Positions 40,862 through 49,996 of a stretch of 50,138 nt of DNA are shown one piece after another (the first letter of the stretch is position 1; each line of letters opens with the position of its first letter). The notes under the pieces were generated by a model. It saw nothing but the letters and a program-made list of their open reading frames with translations, was not told the DNA's origin and did not search any database. A program made the position numbers and the translations under genes. Source of the stretch: a bacterium C-53 (GTDB lineage Bacteria > Bacillota > Clostridia > Lachnospirales > Lachnospiraceae); the NCBI GenBank assembly GCA_003612525.1, contig RAZD01000026.1:1-50138 (forward strand). The letters run 5' to 3'.

Positions 40862-41764
40862 ATGAAACAGAAACTTGTAACATTACTTACCGCGGCTGCG
40901 CTGGCTTCCGCATTTATGATGGGATGCGGAAGTGAAGAAGCGGTGATGGTTCCGGCGGATGAGTCAAAGCCCGAAGTGCAGGATGTGGAAATTCTGGCGG
41001 ATGAAGAAGTGAACGAGACAGAAGTTGCTGAGGAGGGTGAAAAGACAGTTTTAAAATGTGTCTGTGACCTCACACCACACAGTGAAATTCTGAATGCAGC
41101 AGCGGATGCACTGGCAGCGGAAGGGATCGAGCTTGATATCGTGTCAACAACATGGGATGCTACATGGAATGATATGCTGGTAGACGGAGAGATTGATTTT
41201 GCTTATTTTATGCATGTCCCGGCAATGGAAAGCATTGAGGAGGAAATGGGCGCGGAATTATTCAGCATGGGCGGCGTTCATGTTGAACCTTATGCATGTT
41301 TTTCGGATAAGTATGCTTCAAAAGATGAGCTTCCGGAAGGCGCCGTAATCGCTGTTCCGAATGATTCTTCCAATGAGTACAGAGCGCTTAAAGTTCTGGA
41401 AAAAGAAGGTTTTATCAAGTTAAATCCCGACATGACCGCGATTGATGCATCTGTAAATGAAATCGAAGAGTATCTGATTCCGATTGAGATTGTAGAGATG
41501 GATCAGGCAAACATCATTCCTTCAGCGGCAGATTTTGACGCTTATTTCGTAAATGTCAACAGAGCTCTGGAAGCGGATATTGATACGACTTCCTATTTAA
41601 TGAGAGAGGGCGAAGACTCTGAGTACGCGAACATCATTACGGTGACAGAAGCAAATAAGGAGAGTGAAGCAGTTAAAAAGATGGTTGAAGTGCTGCAGTC
41701 TGATGATGTAAAACAGTTTATTACAGATCATTTTAATGGCGCTGTAATTCCGGCACAGAATTAA
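40862..41764 (+). CDS. metQ: Methionine-binding lipoprotein (MetQ/NlpA family)
   Basis: A 300-residue lipoprotein. The signal peptide ends in the lipobox F-M-M-G-C with Cys22, followed by an acidic linker (about 25-62). The binding domain has D-F-A-Y-F-M-H-V-P near 118, a substitute for the usual D-x-N-Y-F-Q-H segment, then I-A-V-P-N-D-S-S-N-E-Y-R-A-L, a hallmark of MetQ. AAGGAGGAG precedes ATG 40862; an in-frame ATG at 40817 lacks a site. A strong terminator follows. Confidence 0.92.
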   Translation: MKQKLVTLLTAAALASAFMMGCGSEEAVMVPADESKPEVQDVEILADEEVNETEVAEEGEKTVLKCVCDLTPHSEILNAAADALAAEGIELDIVSTTWDATWNDMLVDGEIDFAYFMHVPAMESIEEEMGAELFSMGGVHVEPYACFSDKYASKDELPEGAVIAVPNDSSNEYRALKVLEKEGFIKLNPDMTAIDASVNEIEEYLIPIEIVEMDQANIIPSAADFDAYFVNVNRALEADIDTTSYLMREGEDSEYANIITVTEANKESEAVKKMVEVLQSDDVKQFITDHFNGAVIPAQN

Positions 41765-41785
41765 GAAACGATAGAAACAGATATA

Positions 41786-41832
41786 AAAAATATCTCAAAA
41801 GCCGTGCATATGGCTTTTGAGATATTTTTTTT
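41786..41832 (+). terminator. Strong Rho-independent terminator after metQ
   Basis: Arms 41789-41803 and 41812-41826 pair over about 15 bp with an 8-base loop, followed by a run of T's. The A-rich left flank would also make it work from the other side. Confidence 0.95.
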
Positions 41833-41896
41833 GCAGTTCAGAGAAACTATGTTCGATTACGTGGTGAATAGTATTGTTTTTCTGCCTTTTCATCCA

Positions 41897-41925
41897 TTGT
41901 TTTCAGACTTTTGCGCTGATATAAT
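41897..41925 (+). promoter_or_regulatory. Promoter of the glycosyltransferase gene
   Basis: TTGTTT (41897-41902) and TATAAT (41920-41925) are 17 bases apart. The start codon at 41941 lies only about nine bases after the expected transcription start. Confidence 0.65.
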
Positions 41926-41940
41926 AAGAGACGTTATTTT

Positions 41941-43641
41941 ATGGATAAATCGCTATGGAGACAGAGAAAAGTGGAAAAGGCAAGAAAACATAAGAAAAGC
42001 ATTATAACGGTGATGGTTATTATCATACAAATGATATTCTGCATTATTGCAGGAAACGCTAAACAAGGTTTTTTCTGTGATGAAATCTACTCTTATGGAC
42101 TTTCGAACAGTGAAAATTATACGTTTATTGACCCGGAGACAGCCAGGCAGTACTCGGATACGGGCTGGGTTGATAAACAATATTTTGAGGATTATATTCA
42201 GGTTTCAAAAGACCTTCCGTTTTCATTTCACGCTGTATTTGAAAACCAGAAAAGAGATGTTCATCCGCCGTTGTACTACTGTTTTCTGCATCTCTTAAGT
42301 TTATTGAATCACGGAGTATTCACGAAATGGACAGGATTGGCCTTAAACTTTATTCTGTTGTTTTTTACAGATTTGACGATACTTTCCATATCCGATTATT
42401 TATTAAAAGACAGAAGATTATCATGCATTGCGCTTTTGTTCTGGACATTTTCAGGCGCAGGACTCAGCAATATATTATTTATACGAATGTATGTGATGCT
42501 GACTTTTGAGATGCTTGCATATGTGGCCGTCCATATTCAGATACTGAAAAAGCAAAAAGCAGACTTAAAGGATTGTCTTCTTATGTTGCTGACTGTGGCA
42601 TGCGGTGGACTTACGCATTATTATTTTTATTTATTTGTATGTTTCTTCTCGGCGCCTGTCTGTCTGTACTGGCTGCTCCATAAGAATCTGAAAAAGCTGT
42701 TTTTCTATGCAGGCAATCTATGCGCGGGAGTCGGGATTGCTTTATGCACATTTCCAAGCACAATCGATCATATACTGCATGGATATCGCGGGACCGAAGT
42801 GATAGACAACCTGACGCATGGCAGAGGTGAGGAAGTCATGAAAACCTATTTGAAGATGATAGACAATTCGATCTTTGCCGGAATATTTAAAATTTGTCTT
42901 GGATTTGTAGTCTTAATGATCATCGGCGGCGTTTTGCTGAAGTATTTTGTAAATTTTAAATGGAAATACAATCAGAAAACGAGAATGATTCAAATTGATC
43001 TGACAAGGAAAAGAAATGTAAACTATGGAAACATACATATCTTTTTAGGGAATGAGCGGATCCTGGAAATGCTGTTCGTTCTGTCCTACGGTCTTTTTGC
43101 GTTAACGGCCATAAAAGGAAGCGGCATCGTTCATAACAGATACTTATATCCAATATACCCGGCCGCTGCAATTGTGATAATTCAGATATTTTCCGGCCTG
43201 TTGAAGGTCTTCCTGCATTCCGTGCGTACGCAGTATCTTGTGATTTTCATAATTTCCATTGTGTTAGACATTGGGAGCCTGTCAAAATACGGGATAGATT
43301 TTCAATACATGGGTTATCATGAAATTGCGAAACAGGCGGAAGCATTCCGCGAGACAGATTGCTTGCTGTATTATGGTGATGGCTGGCTTGATATTTATAC
43401 GGGTTTTCCACTTAGAATGCTGCATAAAAACACATATTTTATGAGACCTGGAGAGATTGGACGGACAGCGGAGATACTTTCAGGAAGAGAGACGTACAAT
43501 TCGCTGACGGTATGTCTGCCCGCCGCATATTCGGAGGAGGATACAAGGGAACTTTTGGACAGCATTGCCATGCAGACAGGCTTTACAAATTACGGAATGA
43601 TTTACAGATATGAATATTTACAGGAATGGTGGATAGAATAA
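41941..43641 (+). CDS. GT-C fold membrane glycosyltransferase (GT39/PMT-like)
   Basis: A 566-residue polytopic protein with about ten hydrophobic segments. An early F-F-C-D-E-I-Y-S motif (about 44-51) places the acidic catalytic-type residues in the first outer loop, and D-V-H-P-P-L-Y-Y (about 104-111) is the second motif shared by dolichol/undecaprenyl-phosphate-dependent GT-C enzymes. A soluble C-terminal tail of about 110 residues follows the last segment. It probably moves a sugar from a lipid carrier to a surface target. There is no clear Shine-Dalgarno and a very short leader. The gene stands alone between a terminator and the riboswitch. Confidence 0.78.
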   Translation: MDKSLWRQRKVEKARKHKKSIITVMVIIIQMIFCIIAGNAKQGFFCDEIYSYGLSNSENYTFIDPETARQYSDTGWVDKQYFEDYIQVSKDLPFSFHAVFENQKRDVHPPLYYCFLHLLSLLNHGVFTKWTGLALNFILLFFTDLTILSISDYLLKDRRLSCIALLFWTFSGAGLSNILFIRMYVMLTFEMLAYVAVHIQILKKQKADLKDCLLMLLTVACGGLTHYYFYLFVCFFSAPVCLYWLLHKNLKKLFFYAGNLCAGVGIALCTFPSTIDHILHGYRGTEVIDNLTHGRGEEVMKTYLKMIDNSIFAGIFKICLGFVVLMIIGGVLLKYFVNFKWKYNQKTRMIQIDLTRKRNVNYGNIHIFLGNERILEMLFVLSYGLFALTAIKGSGIVHNRYLYPIYPAAAIVIIQIFSGLLKVFLHSVRTQYLVIFIISIVLDIGSLSKYGIDFQYMGYHEIAKQAEAFRETDCLLYYGDGWLDIYTGFPLRMLHKNTYFMRPGEIGRTAEILSGRETYNSLTVCLPAAYSEEDTRELLDSIAMQTGFTNYGMIYRYEYLQEWWIE

Positions 43642-43654
43642 TGTGATTTTTCTC

Positions 43655-43683
43655 TTGCATCCCTTTGCATAAGGTGCTATGAT
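43655..43683 (+). promoter_or_regulatory. Promoter of the purine operon
   Basis: TTGCAT (43655-43660) and TATGAT (43678-43683) are 17 bases apart; transcription would start near 43690, right at the riboswitch. Confidence 0.75.
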
Positions 43684-43689
43684 TCACTT

Positions 43690-43843
43690 GTATACGACTG
43701 ACGGAAAAACAGTTTTACTGTGAGTGGAGGAAACCACATGGAGTATAGAAGCAGAGGAAATAGCCGACCGTCTGGGCAGAGTCCTGTTTTACTGACGAAT
43801 TGCAGTCAGTGAAATGGATTGTGTCCGGACGGTCGTTTTTTGT
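43690..43843 (+). promoter_or_regulatory. ZTP (pfl) riboswitch with terminator
   Basis: The 5' part has the helix TATAC (43691-43695)/GTATA (43742-43746) enclosing a stem GTGG/CCAC around AGGAAA. The 3' part has the hallmark GCCGACCGTCTGGGCA at 43763-43778. CGACCGTC within it can also pair with GACGGTCG (43828-43835), followed by six T's, to form a terminator. Ligand (ZTP or ZMP) binding would prevent that pairing and allow read-through. The downstream genes convert ZMP (AICAR) to IMP, exactly the expected logic. Confidence 0.9.
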
Positions 43844-43876
43844 TAGAAACTTTATAATCATCAAGGAGGAAAAGAG

Positions 43877-44590
43877 ATGGAGAAAAGAGATATTGCCGTG
43901 GAACTCAGAAACAACACGTATCCCGGGCGTGGAATCATTATTGGCAAAAGCATTGACGGGAAATATGCGGTCACTGCTTACTTTATAATGGGAAGAAGCG
44001 TGAACAGCCGCAATCGTATCTTTGTGGAGGATGGAGTGGGAATCCGGACCGAAGCATTTGACCCTTCCAAGCTGACAGACCCGTCATTGATTATTTATGC
44101 CCCGGTAAGGGTGCTCGGAAATAAAACAATTGTAACAAACGGCGATCAGACAGACACAATTTACAGCGGCATGGACTGTCAGCAGACGTTTGAACAATCC
44201 CTGCGCTGCCGTGAATTTGAGCCGGACGGACCCAATTATACACCCAGAATTTCCGGTATTCTGCACATAGAAAATGGCGGTTATAATTATGCAATGTCCA
44301 TCTTAAAGAGCAATCATGGAAACCCGGAGTCGTGTAATCGCTATACATTTGCCTATGAAAATCCTGTTGCGGGTGAAGGGCACTTTATCCATACCTACCA
44401 GTGTGATGGAAATCCGCTTCCGAGTTTTGAGGGGGAGCCAAAATTGATTGCAATTGATCGGGAAATTGATGCTTTTACGCAGCTCTTATGGGACAATCTG
44501 AATGAGGATAACAAGGTATCTCTTTTTGTGCGGTATATTCATATCGAAACATCGGAATATGAAACAAGAATTGTAAATAAGAACAAATAA
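43877..44590 (+). CDS. purO: IMP cyclohydrolase (PurO type)
   Basis: A 237-residue protein with the PurO-type order: N-N-T-Y-P-G-R-G-I-I-I-G near residue 11, Y-F-I-M-G-R-S-V-N-S-R-N-R near 36, and Y-T-P-R-I-S-G near 121. PurO converts FAICAR to IMP, the last step of purine synthesis, and is known from archaea and some Clostridia in place of the PurH cyclohydrolase domain. AAGGAGG precedes the ATG. It is first behind the ZTP riboswitch, with the formyltransferase next. Confidence 0.9.
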   Translation: MEKRDIAVELRNNTYPGRGIIIGKSIDGKYAVTAYFIMGRSVNSRNRIFVEDGVGIRTEAFDPSKLTDPSLIIYAPVRVLGNKTIVTNGDQTDTIYSGMDCQQTFEQSLRCREFEPDGPNYTPRISGILHIENGGYNYAMSILKSNHGNPESCNRYTFAYENPVAGEGHFIHTYQCDGNPLPSFEGEPKLIAIDREIDAFTQLLWDNLNEDNKVSLFVRYIHIETSEYETRIVNKNK

Positions 44591-44651
44591 CAAGCCTGTT
44601 GGAATCAGGTGCGGGTAAGAGCCGTTAAAACGGCAGAATGAGAGGACAGAA

Positions 44652-45830
44652 ATGAAAGAATTAGAATTAAAATACGGATGCAATCCGAATCAGAAACCGG
44701 CAAGAATTTATATGCAGAACAATGCGGAACTTCCGATTCAGGTATTAAATGGAAAACCGGGCTATATCAATTTTCTGGATGCGTTTAACGGATGGCAGCT
44801 GGTGTGCGATCTGAAAAAGGCGACCGGTCTTCCGGCGGCGACTTCATTTAAACATGTATCCCCGGCAGGTGCGGCGGTAGGCCTCCCGCTTGACGATACG
44901 CTGAAAAAGATTTATTTTGTAGACGATCTGTCGGATTTGTCCCCGCTGGCATGTGCTTATGCAAGAGCGAGAGGCGCCGATCGAATGTCTTCTTACGGTG
45001 ATTTTATTGCGCTTTCTGATGTATGTGATGTTTCAACGGCAAAGATGATTAAACGTGAATTTTCCGACGGTATTATTGCTCCCGGGTATGAGGCGGAAGC
45101 AGTGGAAATTCTGAAGGAGAAGAAGAAAGGGACTTATAATATTATCCAGATTGATGCAGACTATGTACCGGAACCGCTGGAGCATAAGGAAGTGTTTGGC
45201 ATTACGTTTGAACAGGGACGCAATGACATTGAAATTAACGATACGCTCCTTGAAAATATTGTGACGGAGAACAAGGAGATTCCGGAGGCGGCAAGACGTG
45301 ACCTTCTGATTTCACTGATTACGCTGAAATATACACAGTCGAATTCTGTCTGCTTCGTAAAAGACGGACAGGCGATAGGCATCGGTGCGGGCCAGCAGTC
45401 AAGAGTGCACTGTACAAGGCTTGCCGGAAACAAGGCTGATAACTGGCTGCTCCGCCAGTGTCCGAAGGTGATGGAACTGCAGTTTGTGGATGGAATCAAA
45501 AGAGCAGACCGGGACAATGCGATTGATAATTACATTGGAGATGAGTATATGGATGTGCTTGCGGACGGTGCATGGGAGAAAATCTTTAAGGTAAAACCGG
45601 AGATTTTCACGGCAGAAGAAAAACGTGCATGGCTTGACCAGATGGATGGCGTGTCTTTGGGGTCTGATGCGTTCTTCCCATTTAGCGACAGCATTGAACG
45701 CGGCAGAAAAAGCGGAGTGAAATATGTTGTCCAGCCAGGTGGTTCCATCCGTGATGATCTTGTGATTGAATGCTGCAACAAATATGGGATGGCTATGGTC
45801 TGCAACGGAGTCAGACTGTTCCATCATTGA
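44652..45830 (+). CDS. Phosphoribosylaminoimidazolecarboxamide (AICAR) formyltransferase, stand-alone
   Basis: A 392-residue protein matching the formyltransferase half of PurH. It starts K-Y-G-C-N-P-N-Q-K-P-A and contains S-F-K-H-V-S-P-A-G-A-A-V near 65, where the Lys-His pair is the active site, and ends G-S-I-R-D-D before the last helix. The IMP cyclohydrolase (MGS-like) domain of bifunctional PurH is absent; that step is supplied by the purO gene 61 bases upstream. It uses 10-formyltetrahydrofolate to formylate ZMP. GAGAGGA precedes the ATG. Confidence 0.92.
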   Translation: MKELELKYGCNPNQKPARIYMQNNAELPIQVLNGKPGYINFLDAFNGWQLVCDLKKATGLPAATSFKHVSPAGAAVGLPLDDTLKKIYFVDDLSDLSPLACAYARARGADRMSSYGDFIALSDVCDVSTAKMIKREFSDGIIAPGYEAEAVEILKEKKKGTYNIIQIDADYVPEPLEHKEVFGITFEQGRNDIEINDTLLENIVTENKEIPEAARRDLLISLITLKYTQSNSVCFVKDGQAIGIGAGQQSRVHCTRLAGNKADNWLLRQCPKVMELQFVDGIKRADRDNAIDNYIGDEYMDVLADGAWEKIFKVKPEIFTAEEKRAWLDQMDGVSLGSDAFFPFSDSIERGRKSGVKYVVQPGGSIRDDLVIECCNKYGMAMVCNGVRLFHH

Positions 45831-45866
45831 GTTTGTTTTAAGTTATGAAGTTGTCAGGAGGTTAGA

Positions 45867-46199
45867 ATGAGTATTTTTGTAAACTTATATTACACAGGAG
45901 TAAACGGCAATGCGCGCAAATTTGCGGAAGAAATGGAAAGCAGCGGCACCGCGGCGGCAATCCGAAGCGAAGCCGGGAATCTGCGCTATGATTATTTTTT
46001 TCTGATGACGGACCCGGAAACCGTACTTCTGATAGACGGTTGGGAAGATCAGAAGGCGATTGATGTGCACCATGCTTCTCCCATGATGGAGAAGGTTATG
46101 GAACTCCGGCAGAAGTATGACCTTCATATGAAAGTGGAGCGTTATTTGTCGGATGAAGACGGTATACCGGAGGCAGACAGTCACTTTATAAAAGAATAG
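45867..46199 (+). CDS. Antibiotic biosynthesis monooxygenase (ABM)-like protein
   Basis: A 110-residue protein with the ferredoxin-like ABM pattern: a first strand V-N-L-Y-Y, helix with N-A-R-K-F-A-E-E-M, then L-L-I-D-G-W-E-D-Q-K-A-I-D-V-H-H-A-S and a final helix and strand. The W-E-D/H-H segment is the best mark. Members act on quinones or are heme-like degraders; the function here is unknown. AGGAGG precedes the ATG, 36 bases after the formyltransferase, so it may be part of the purine transcript. Confidence 0.8.
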   Translation: MSIFVNLYYTGVNGNARKFAEEMESSGTAAAIRSEAGNLRYDYFFLMTDPETVLLIDGWEDQKAIDVHHASPMMEKVMELRQKYDLHMKVERYLSDEDGIPEADSHFIKE

Positions 46200-46251
46200 A
46201 ATATCGTTTGTTTTTGGGAAAAACTGTATTAAGTATGGAAAATGTTTTCGA

Positions 46252-46281
46252 TTGCAACCGTTGATTGACAGTTTATATAAT
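46252..46281 (+). promoter_or_regulatory. Promoter of the XRE regulator gene
   Basis: TTGCAA (46252-46257) and TATAAT (46276-46281) are 18 bases apart. TGCAAC occurs at 46253 and again at 46295, flanking the -10 and start, and might be an autoregulatory site. Confidence 0.65.
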
Positions 46282-46346
46282 GTGATAGATAGTGTGCAAC
46301 TGATGGAACTGCTATACTCAAATTACAAAAAGGAGGTATGCAGATC

Positions 46347-46820
46347 ATGAATTTATCAGAAAAAGTATTTGAGATGAGGAAAGCACAGGGTTTGTCACAG
46401 GAGCAGCTTGCAGAAAAGCTCGGTGTATCCCGTCAGTCTGTTTCAAAATGGGAAGCGGGAGACTCAATACCTGAATTAGAAAGAGTGGTTGCGCTGAGTA
46501 AGATCTTTAATGTCACTACGGACTATCTGTTAAAAGAAAGTGATGTAGACGAGTTGACGATCCGCACGGAAATGCTGGAAAAACAGCAGCAGGCGCTTCT
46601 TTTGGAGACAAAGAAGACGGAAAAGAAACGTCGTTTCATTTGGAACTGCGTGGCTGTCGGCCTGATTACCTTAGCGCTTGTTTTCATCTATCGGTTTGCT
46701 TTGTTTCGATTTCATGAAACCATCGGACTGCCGGGGATTACGGGATACATCGTGATATTTGCTATTAGTGGGGCAGCGGGGATTGTGATTCATCAGCGGC
46801 ATATGAAAGAAGAACTTTAA
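46347..46820 (+). CDS. XRE family helix-turn-helix regulator with C-terminal membrane segments
   Basis: A 157-residue protein. The N-terminal HTH (about 5-60) reads [26 protein letters not shown], a classic XRE domain. A short coiled region (about 70-90) leads to two hydrophobic segments (about 93-112 and 122-145). This resembles membrane-tethered clostridial regulators. AGGAGG is 10 bases before ATG 46347; the in-frame ATG at 46338 nearly touches it. A terminator follows. Confidence 0.88.
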   Translation: MNLSEKVFEMRKAQGLSQEQLAEKLGVSRQSVSKWEAGDSIPELERVVALSKIFNVTTDYLLKESDVDELTIRTEMLEKQQQALLLETKKTEKKRRFIWNCVAVGLITLALVFIYRFALFRFHETIGLPGITGYIVIFAISGAAGIVIHQRHMKEEL

Positions 46821-46832
46821 ATAGCAGGAGTT

Positions 46833-46876
46833 TCACACGGCGGCTTTGAAAGAGAAAGGCTGCCGTGTGGTTTTTC
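46833..46876 (+). terminator. Terminator after the XRE gene
   Basis: CACACGGC (46834-46841) pairs with GCCGTGTG (46862-46869) and the inner AGCC/GGCTTT pairs extend it; GTTTTT follows. Confidence 0.85.
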
Positions 46877-46915
46877 TACTATATTTTTTAGAAAGAACAG
46901 AAGGGGGATATTTTT

Positions 46916-47356
46916 ATGCGGGCGGTTGTAACACGTGTCAGTTCCGCTTCCGTGATAACGGACGGACAGGTAAGCGGGGAGATTCAGAAGGGGTTTTTGA
47001 TTCTTTTGGGAATTGGCCCTGCGGATTCGAAAGAAACGGCAGTGAAACTTGCGGATAAAATCTGCAATCTGCGGGTTTTTGAAGATGAGAATGGAAAAAT
47101 GAACCGAAATCTTGAACAGGCAGGAGGGGCTCTTCTGGTGGTTTCGCAGTTTACTCTTTATGCCGATACTTCAAGCCGAAGACCCGGGTTTTCAGGTGCG
47201 GCAAAACCAGATTTGGCGATTCCTTTATATGAAACATTTTTGGCACACTGCAGGGACAGAGGGTTTGTCGTGGAGCATGGAACGTTTGGCGCATATATGC
47301 AGGTGACGTCCGTCAACGACGGTCCGGTAACGATTTTATTTGATACCGAACCATAA
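46916..47356 (+). CDS. dtd: D-aminoacyl-tRNA deacylase
   Basis: A 146-residue protein of normal Dtd length. It begins M-R-A-V-V-T-R-V-S-S-A-S-V, has the S-Q-F-T-L-Y-A-D-T segment with the conserved S-Q-F-T around 78, and ends N-D-G-P-V-T-I near 136, the gate motif G-P-V-T that rejects L-amino acids. It removes D-amino acids and glycine from mischarged tRNAs. GGGGGA precedes the ATG. Confidence 0.95.
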   Translation: MRAVVTRVSSASVITDGQVSGEIQKGFLILLGIGPADSKETAVKLADKICNLRVFEDENGKMNRNLEQAGGALLVVSQFTLYADTSSRRPGFSGAAKPDLAIPLYETFLAHCRDRGFVVEHGTFGAYMQVTSVNDGPVTILFDTEP

Positions 47357-47509
47357 TGATTACAGAACAAGAAGGCTCTTAGCTGAAAATGAGAAGATTT
47401 TGTGTCGTGTATTGAACCCCAGCCGGATTATTGATAGAATAAAAAATCAAATACATACTCTTTATGATTCTCTTTGGCAGTATAAATCCGAAAGGAGTGC
47501 GATATTACG

Positions 47510-49045
47510 ATGAACAGGATTCGCAATCGAAGACATTCCATAGGAGCGCAGTTTGCAATTATTTTTATTGCACTTATGGCGGGCGCGTTCAGCCTGTGCT
47601 GGATTATCAATAGTGTTTTTTTGAAAGAATACTACGTAAGAAGTAAACAGAGTGTAATCGAAAATACCTATCGGCAGATCAATCTCCTGTTTCAACAGAA
47701 TGAGGATATTAATTCGGAAGATTTTGATATTGAATTTTTGAAAATATGTTCAAACAATAATCTGTCGATATTAGTCACAGATTCCTCCATGAATATAGTA
47801 AAATCGTCTGTGCGTGACTGGGACCGCCTGATTGTGCGGCTTATGAACTATATTTTTATGGGGGATCCGAATTACAGTCAGGAAGAAGATGGTGGTTTCG
47901 GAGGAGGGGAATGGGCAAGAGAACATCCTCCTTTGATTGAAACCGATCAGTATATGATACGAAGAACGAATGATTCCCGTATGAAGACGGATTATCTGGA
48001 ACTTTGGGGAGGGCTTGATAATGGGAATCTTATCATTATGCGTACCCCAATCGAAAGCATCCGGGAAAGTGTCATCATAGCAAATCGGTTTCTGGGGTAT
48101 GTGGGCATCAGCGCCGTACTTTTATGCGCTGTGGTTATATGGGTTGTATCAAAGAAGATTACAAAGCCGATTTTAGAACTTGCGGATATTTCCGAGAAGA
48201 TGACGCACCTTGACTTTGAAGCAAAGTATAATAACACAGATAAAAACGAGATCGGTATACTGGGGAATCATATTAATCAGTTGTCGAGAGCGTTGGAAAA
48301 GACGATTTCCGAACTTAAGACAGCGAATAATGAATTGAAAAATGATCTCAAGAATAAGGAAAAAACAGAAGAGATGAGGACGGAATTCCTGTCTAATGTT
48401 TCTCATGAATTAAAAACGCCCATTGCACTGATTCAGGGCTATGCGGAGGGACTGAAAGAGGGAATAAATGACGATGCCGAAAGCCGGGACTTTTATTGTG
48501 AAGTTATAATGGATGAAGCAGAGAAAATGAATCAGCTGGTAAAAAATCTCCTTAACCTGAATCAGCTGGAATCAGGGAATGAGACGATTACACTGGAACG
48601 TTTCGATGTGGTGGAATTAATCGCGAACTGTATCCAGTCCGCCGATATTTTAATTCGCCAGTCGCAGGCGGAAGTTATCTTTGAGGAACAGGGACCGGTC
48701 TATGTCTGGGCAGATGAATTTAAAACAGAAGAAGTTTTTATGAACTATCTGAGCAATGCAATTCATTATGTGGACGGGGAACGGAAAATAGAAGTAAAGT
48801 TGATTCAAAAAGCGCAGATTCTGAGAATTTCCGTGTTCAATACAGGAAATCCGATTCCGGAGGAATCTCTGGAACAGTTATGGAAGAAGTTCTATAAAGT
48901 TGATAAGGCAAGAACACGTGAATATGGCGGGAGCGGCGTCGGGCTGTCGATTGTAAAAGCGATTATGGAGTCATTGAACAGAGACTATGGTGTGATAAAT
49001 TATGAAAATGGAGTTGCTTTCTGGTTTGAACTGGATTGCAAATAA
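47510..49045 (+). CDS. Sensor histidine kinase (HAMP-HisKA-HATPase), no adjacent response regulator
   Basis: A 511-residue kinase. Transmembrane segments at about 16-38 and 190-212 flank an extracellular sensor of about 150 residues. A HAMP linker (about 215-265) follows, then a HisKA domain with phosphorylated His299 in N-V-S-H-E-L-K-T-P, and an ATPase domain with N-Y-L-S-N-A-I near 411 and Y-G-G-S-G-V-G-L-S-I-V near 480. The kind is EnvZ/PhoR-like. Unlike most such kinases no response-regulator gene lies next to it. AAAGGAG precedes the ATG, and a lipoprotein gene follows closely. Confidence 0.92.
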   Translation: MNRIRNRRHSIGAQFAIIFIALMAGAFSLCWIINSVFLKEYYVRSKQSVIENTYRQINLLFQQNEDINSEDFDIEFLKICSNNNLSILVTDSSMNIVKSSVRDWDRLIVRLMNYIFMGDPNYSQEEDGGFGGGEWAREHPPLIETDQYMIRRTNDSRMKTDYLELWGGLDNGNLIIMRTPIESIRESVIIANRFLGYVGISAVLLCAVVIWVVSKKITKPILELADISEKMTHLDFEAKYNNTDKNEIGILGNHINQLSRALEKTISELKTANNELKNDLKNKEKTEEMRTEFLSNVSHELKTPIALIQGYAEGLKEGINDDAESRDFYCEVIMDEAEKMNQLVKNLLNLNQLESGNETITLERFDVVELIANCIQSADILIRQSQAEVIFEEQGPVYVWADEFKTEEVFMNYLSNAIHYVDGERKIEVKLIQKAQILRISVFNTGNPIPEESLEQLWKKFYKVDKARTREYGGSGVGLSIVKAIMESLNRDYGVINYENGVAFWFELDCK

Positions 49046-49098
49046 TGAAAAACGGTGGTAAAATAAAAACACTTATGATTAAAGGTGAGGGAAAAGTC

Positions 49099-49848
49099 TT
49101 GAGAAGAAAAACGAAAATATTGATGGTATGTTTATTAGGAACGGCATTATTCACCGGATGTGCCTATTCACCGGAATTAATGCTGACAGAGGAGGAGCAG
49201 AAGCTGATTGCCGGTTATTCCGCGGATATTCTGCTCAAATACAGTGACGGATACGCAAAATCGCTGGTGGACACTGCAAAGGAAAGAGAATTGCAGGCGG
49301 CGGTGGCAGCTCTTCTTGCTCAGAAGCAGGCAGAGGAAGCGGATGAAGGAAAAAACACAGATCATAAGAGTGAAAGCGGGGAAGAAGGAGTGGCGGAATC
49401 TCCCTATGCACCGAGAGGAGAACAGAATCTTGCTGCTGCACTTTCACAGAGCGGGATAGAGATCTCTTATGATGGGTTTGACGTATGCAAGTCTTATCCA
49501 AGCGAAAGTGAAGCGGAAGATGCCTTTTTACTGAATGCAACGGATGGAAAAGATCTTGTGGTATACCGTTTCCGGGTTAGTAATACTTCCGGTGAGGATA
49601 TGGAGGCAAATATTCTTGATCAGAATCCGATGTTCCGTATTATTGTAAATGGCGAAGAGCGGAAGAATGTTTTGAAAACAATGCTGCTCAATGATCTTGG
49701 GACGCTGGATGAAGTGATTCCGGCAGGAGAGTCGCGTGATGAGGTTCTTGTGATGGAAGTGCCTGAAAGTTATGTGCAGACAATCGAGACGGTAAGTCTG
49801 CTTATAAAGGCAAATGGCCAGGAATCTGTCATTCCTTTGCTGCAATAA
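49099..49848 (+). CDS. Lipoprotein of unknown function
   Basis: A 249-residue secreted lipoprotein with a basic start, a hydrophobic core and the lipobox L-F-T-G-C with Cys21. An acidic, Ala/Glu-rich linker (about 65-110) precedes a beta-rich C-terminal domain (about 125-249) with V-V-Y-R-F-R-V-S-N-T-S-G-E-D near 155, resembling extracellular immunoglobulin-like domains. The start is probably TTG 49099, seven bases after GGTGAGGG; in-frame ATGs at 49036 and 49075 have poorer sites. It follows the kinase gene by 53 bases and could be a partner of its sensor domain. Confidence 0.78.
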   Translation: MRRKTKILMVCLLGTALFTGCAYSPELMLTEEEQKLIAGYSADILLKYSDGYAKSLVDTAKERELQAAVAALLAQKQAEEADEGKNTDHKSESGEEGVAESPYAPRGEQNLAAALSQSGIEISYDGFDVCKSYPSESEAEDAFLLNATDGKDLVVYRFRVSNTSGEDMEANILDQNPMFRIIVNGEERKNVLKTMLLNDLGTLDEVIPAGESRDEVLVMEVPESYVQTIETVSLLIKANGQESVIPLLQ

Positions 49849-49878
49849 GAAAAAAATAAAGAAATTTGTATTTTTGTG

Positions 49879-49908
49879 TTGACATATAGCAAAAGATGGT
49901 GTTATAAT
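49879..49908 (+). promoter_or_regulatory. First promoter of a probable rRNA operon
   Basis: TTGACA (49879-49884) and TATAAT (49903-49908), both perfect, are 18 bases apart in AT-rich DNA. Confidence 0.85.
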
Positions 49909-49996
49909 CGTCATTGCCTCGTGAGGAAAGCAAACAGGGATTTGCAGGAAAGAGAGGCAGAAGCAACAAAGACAGAAAAATAATTCCAAAAAGTAC

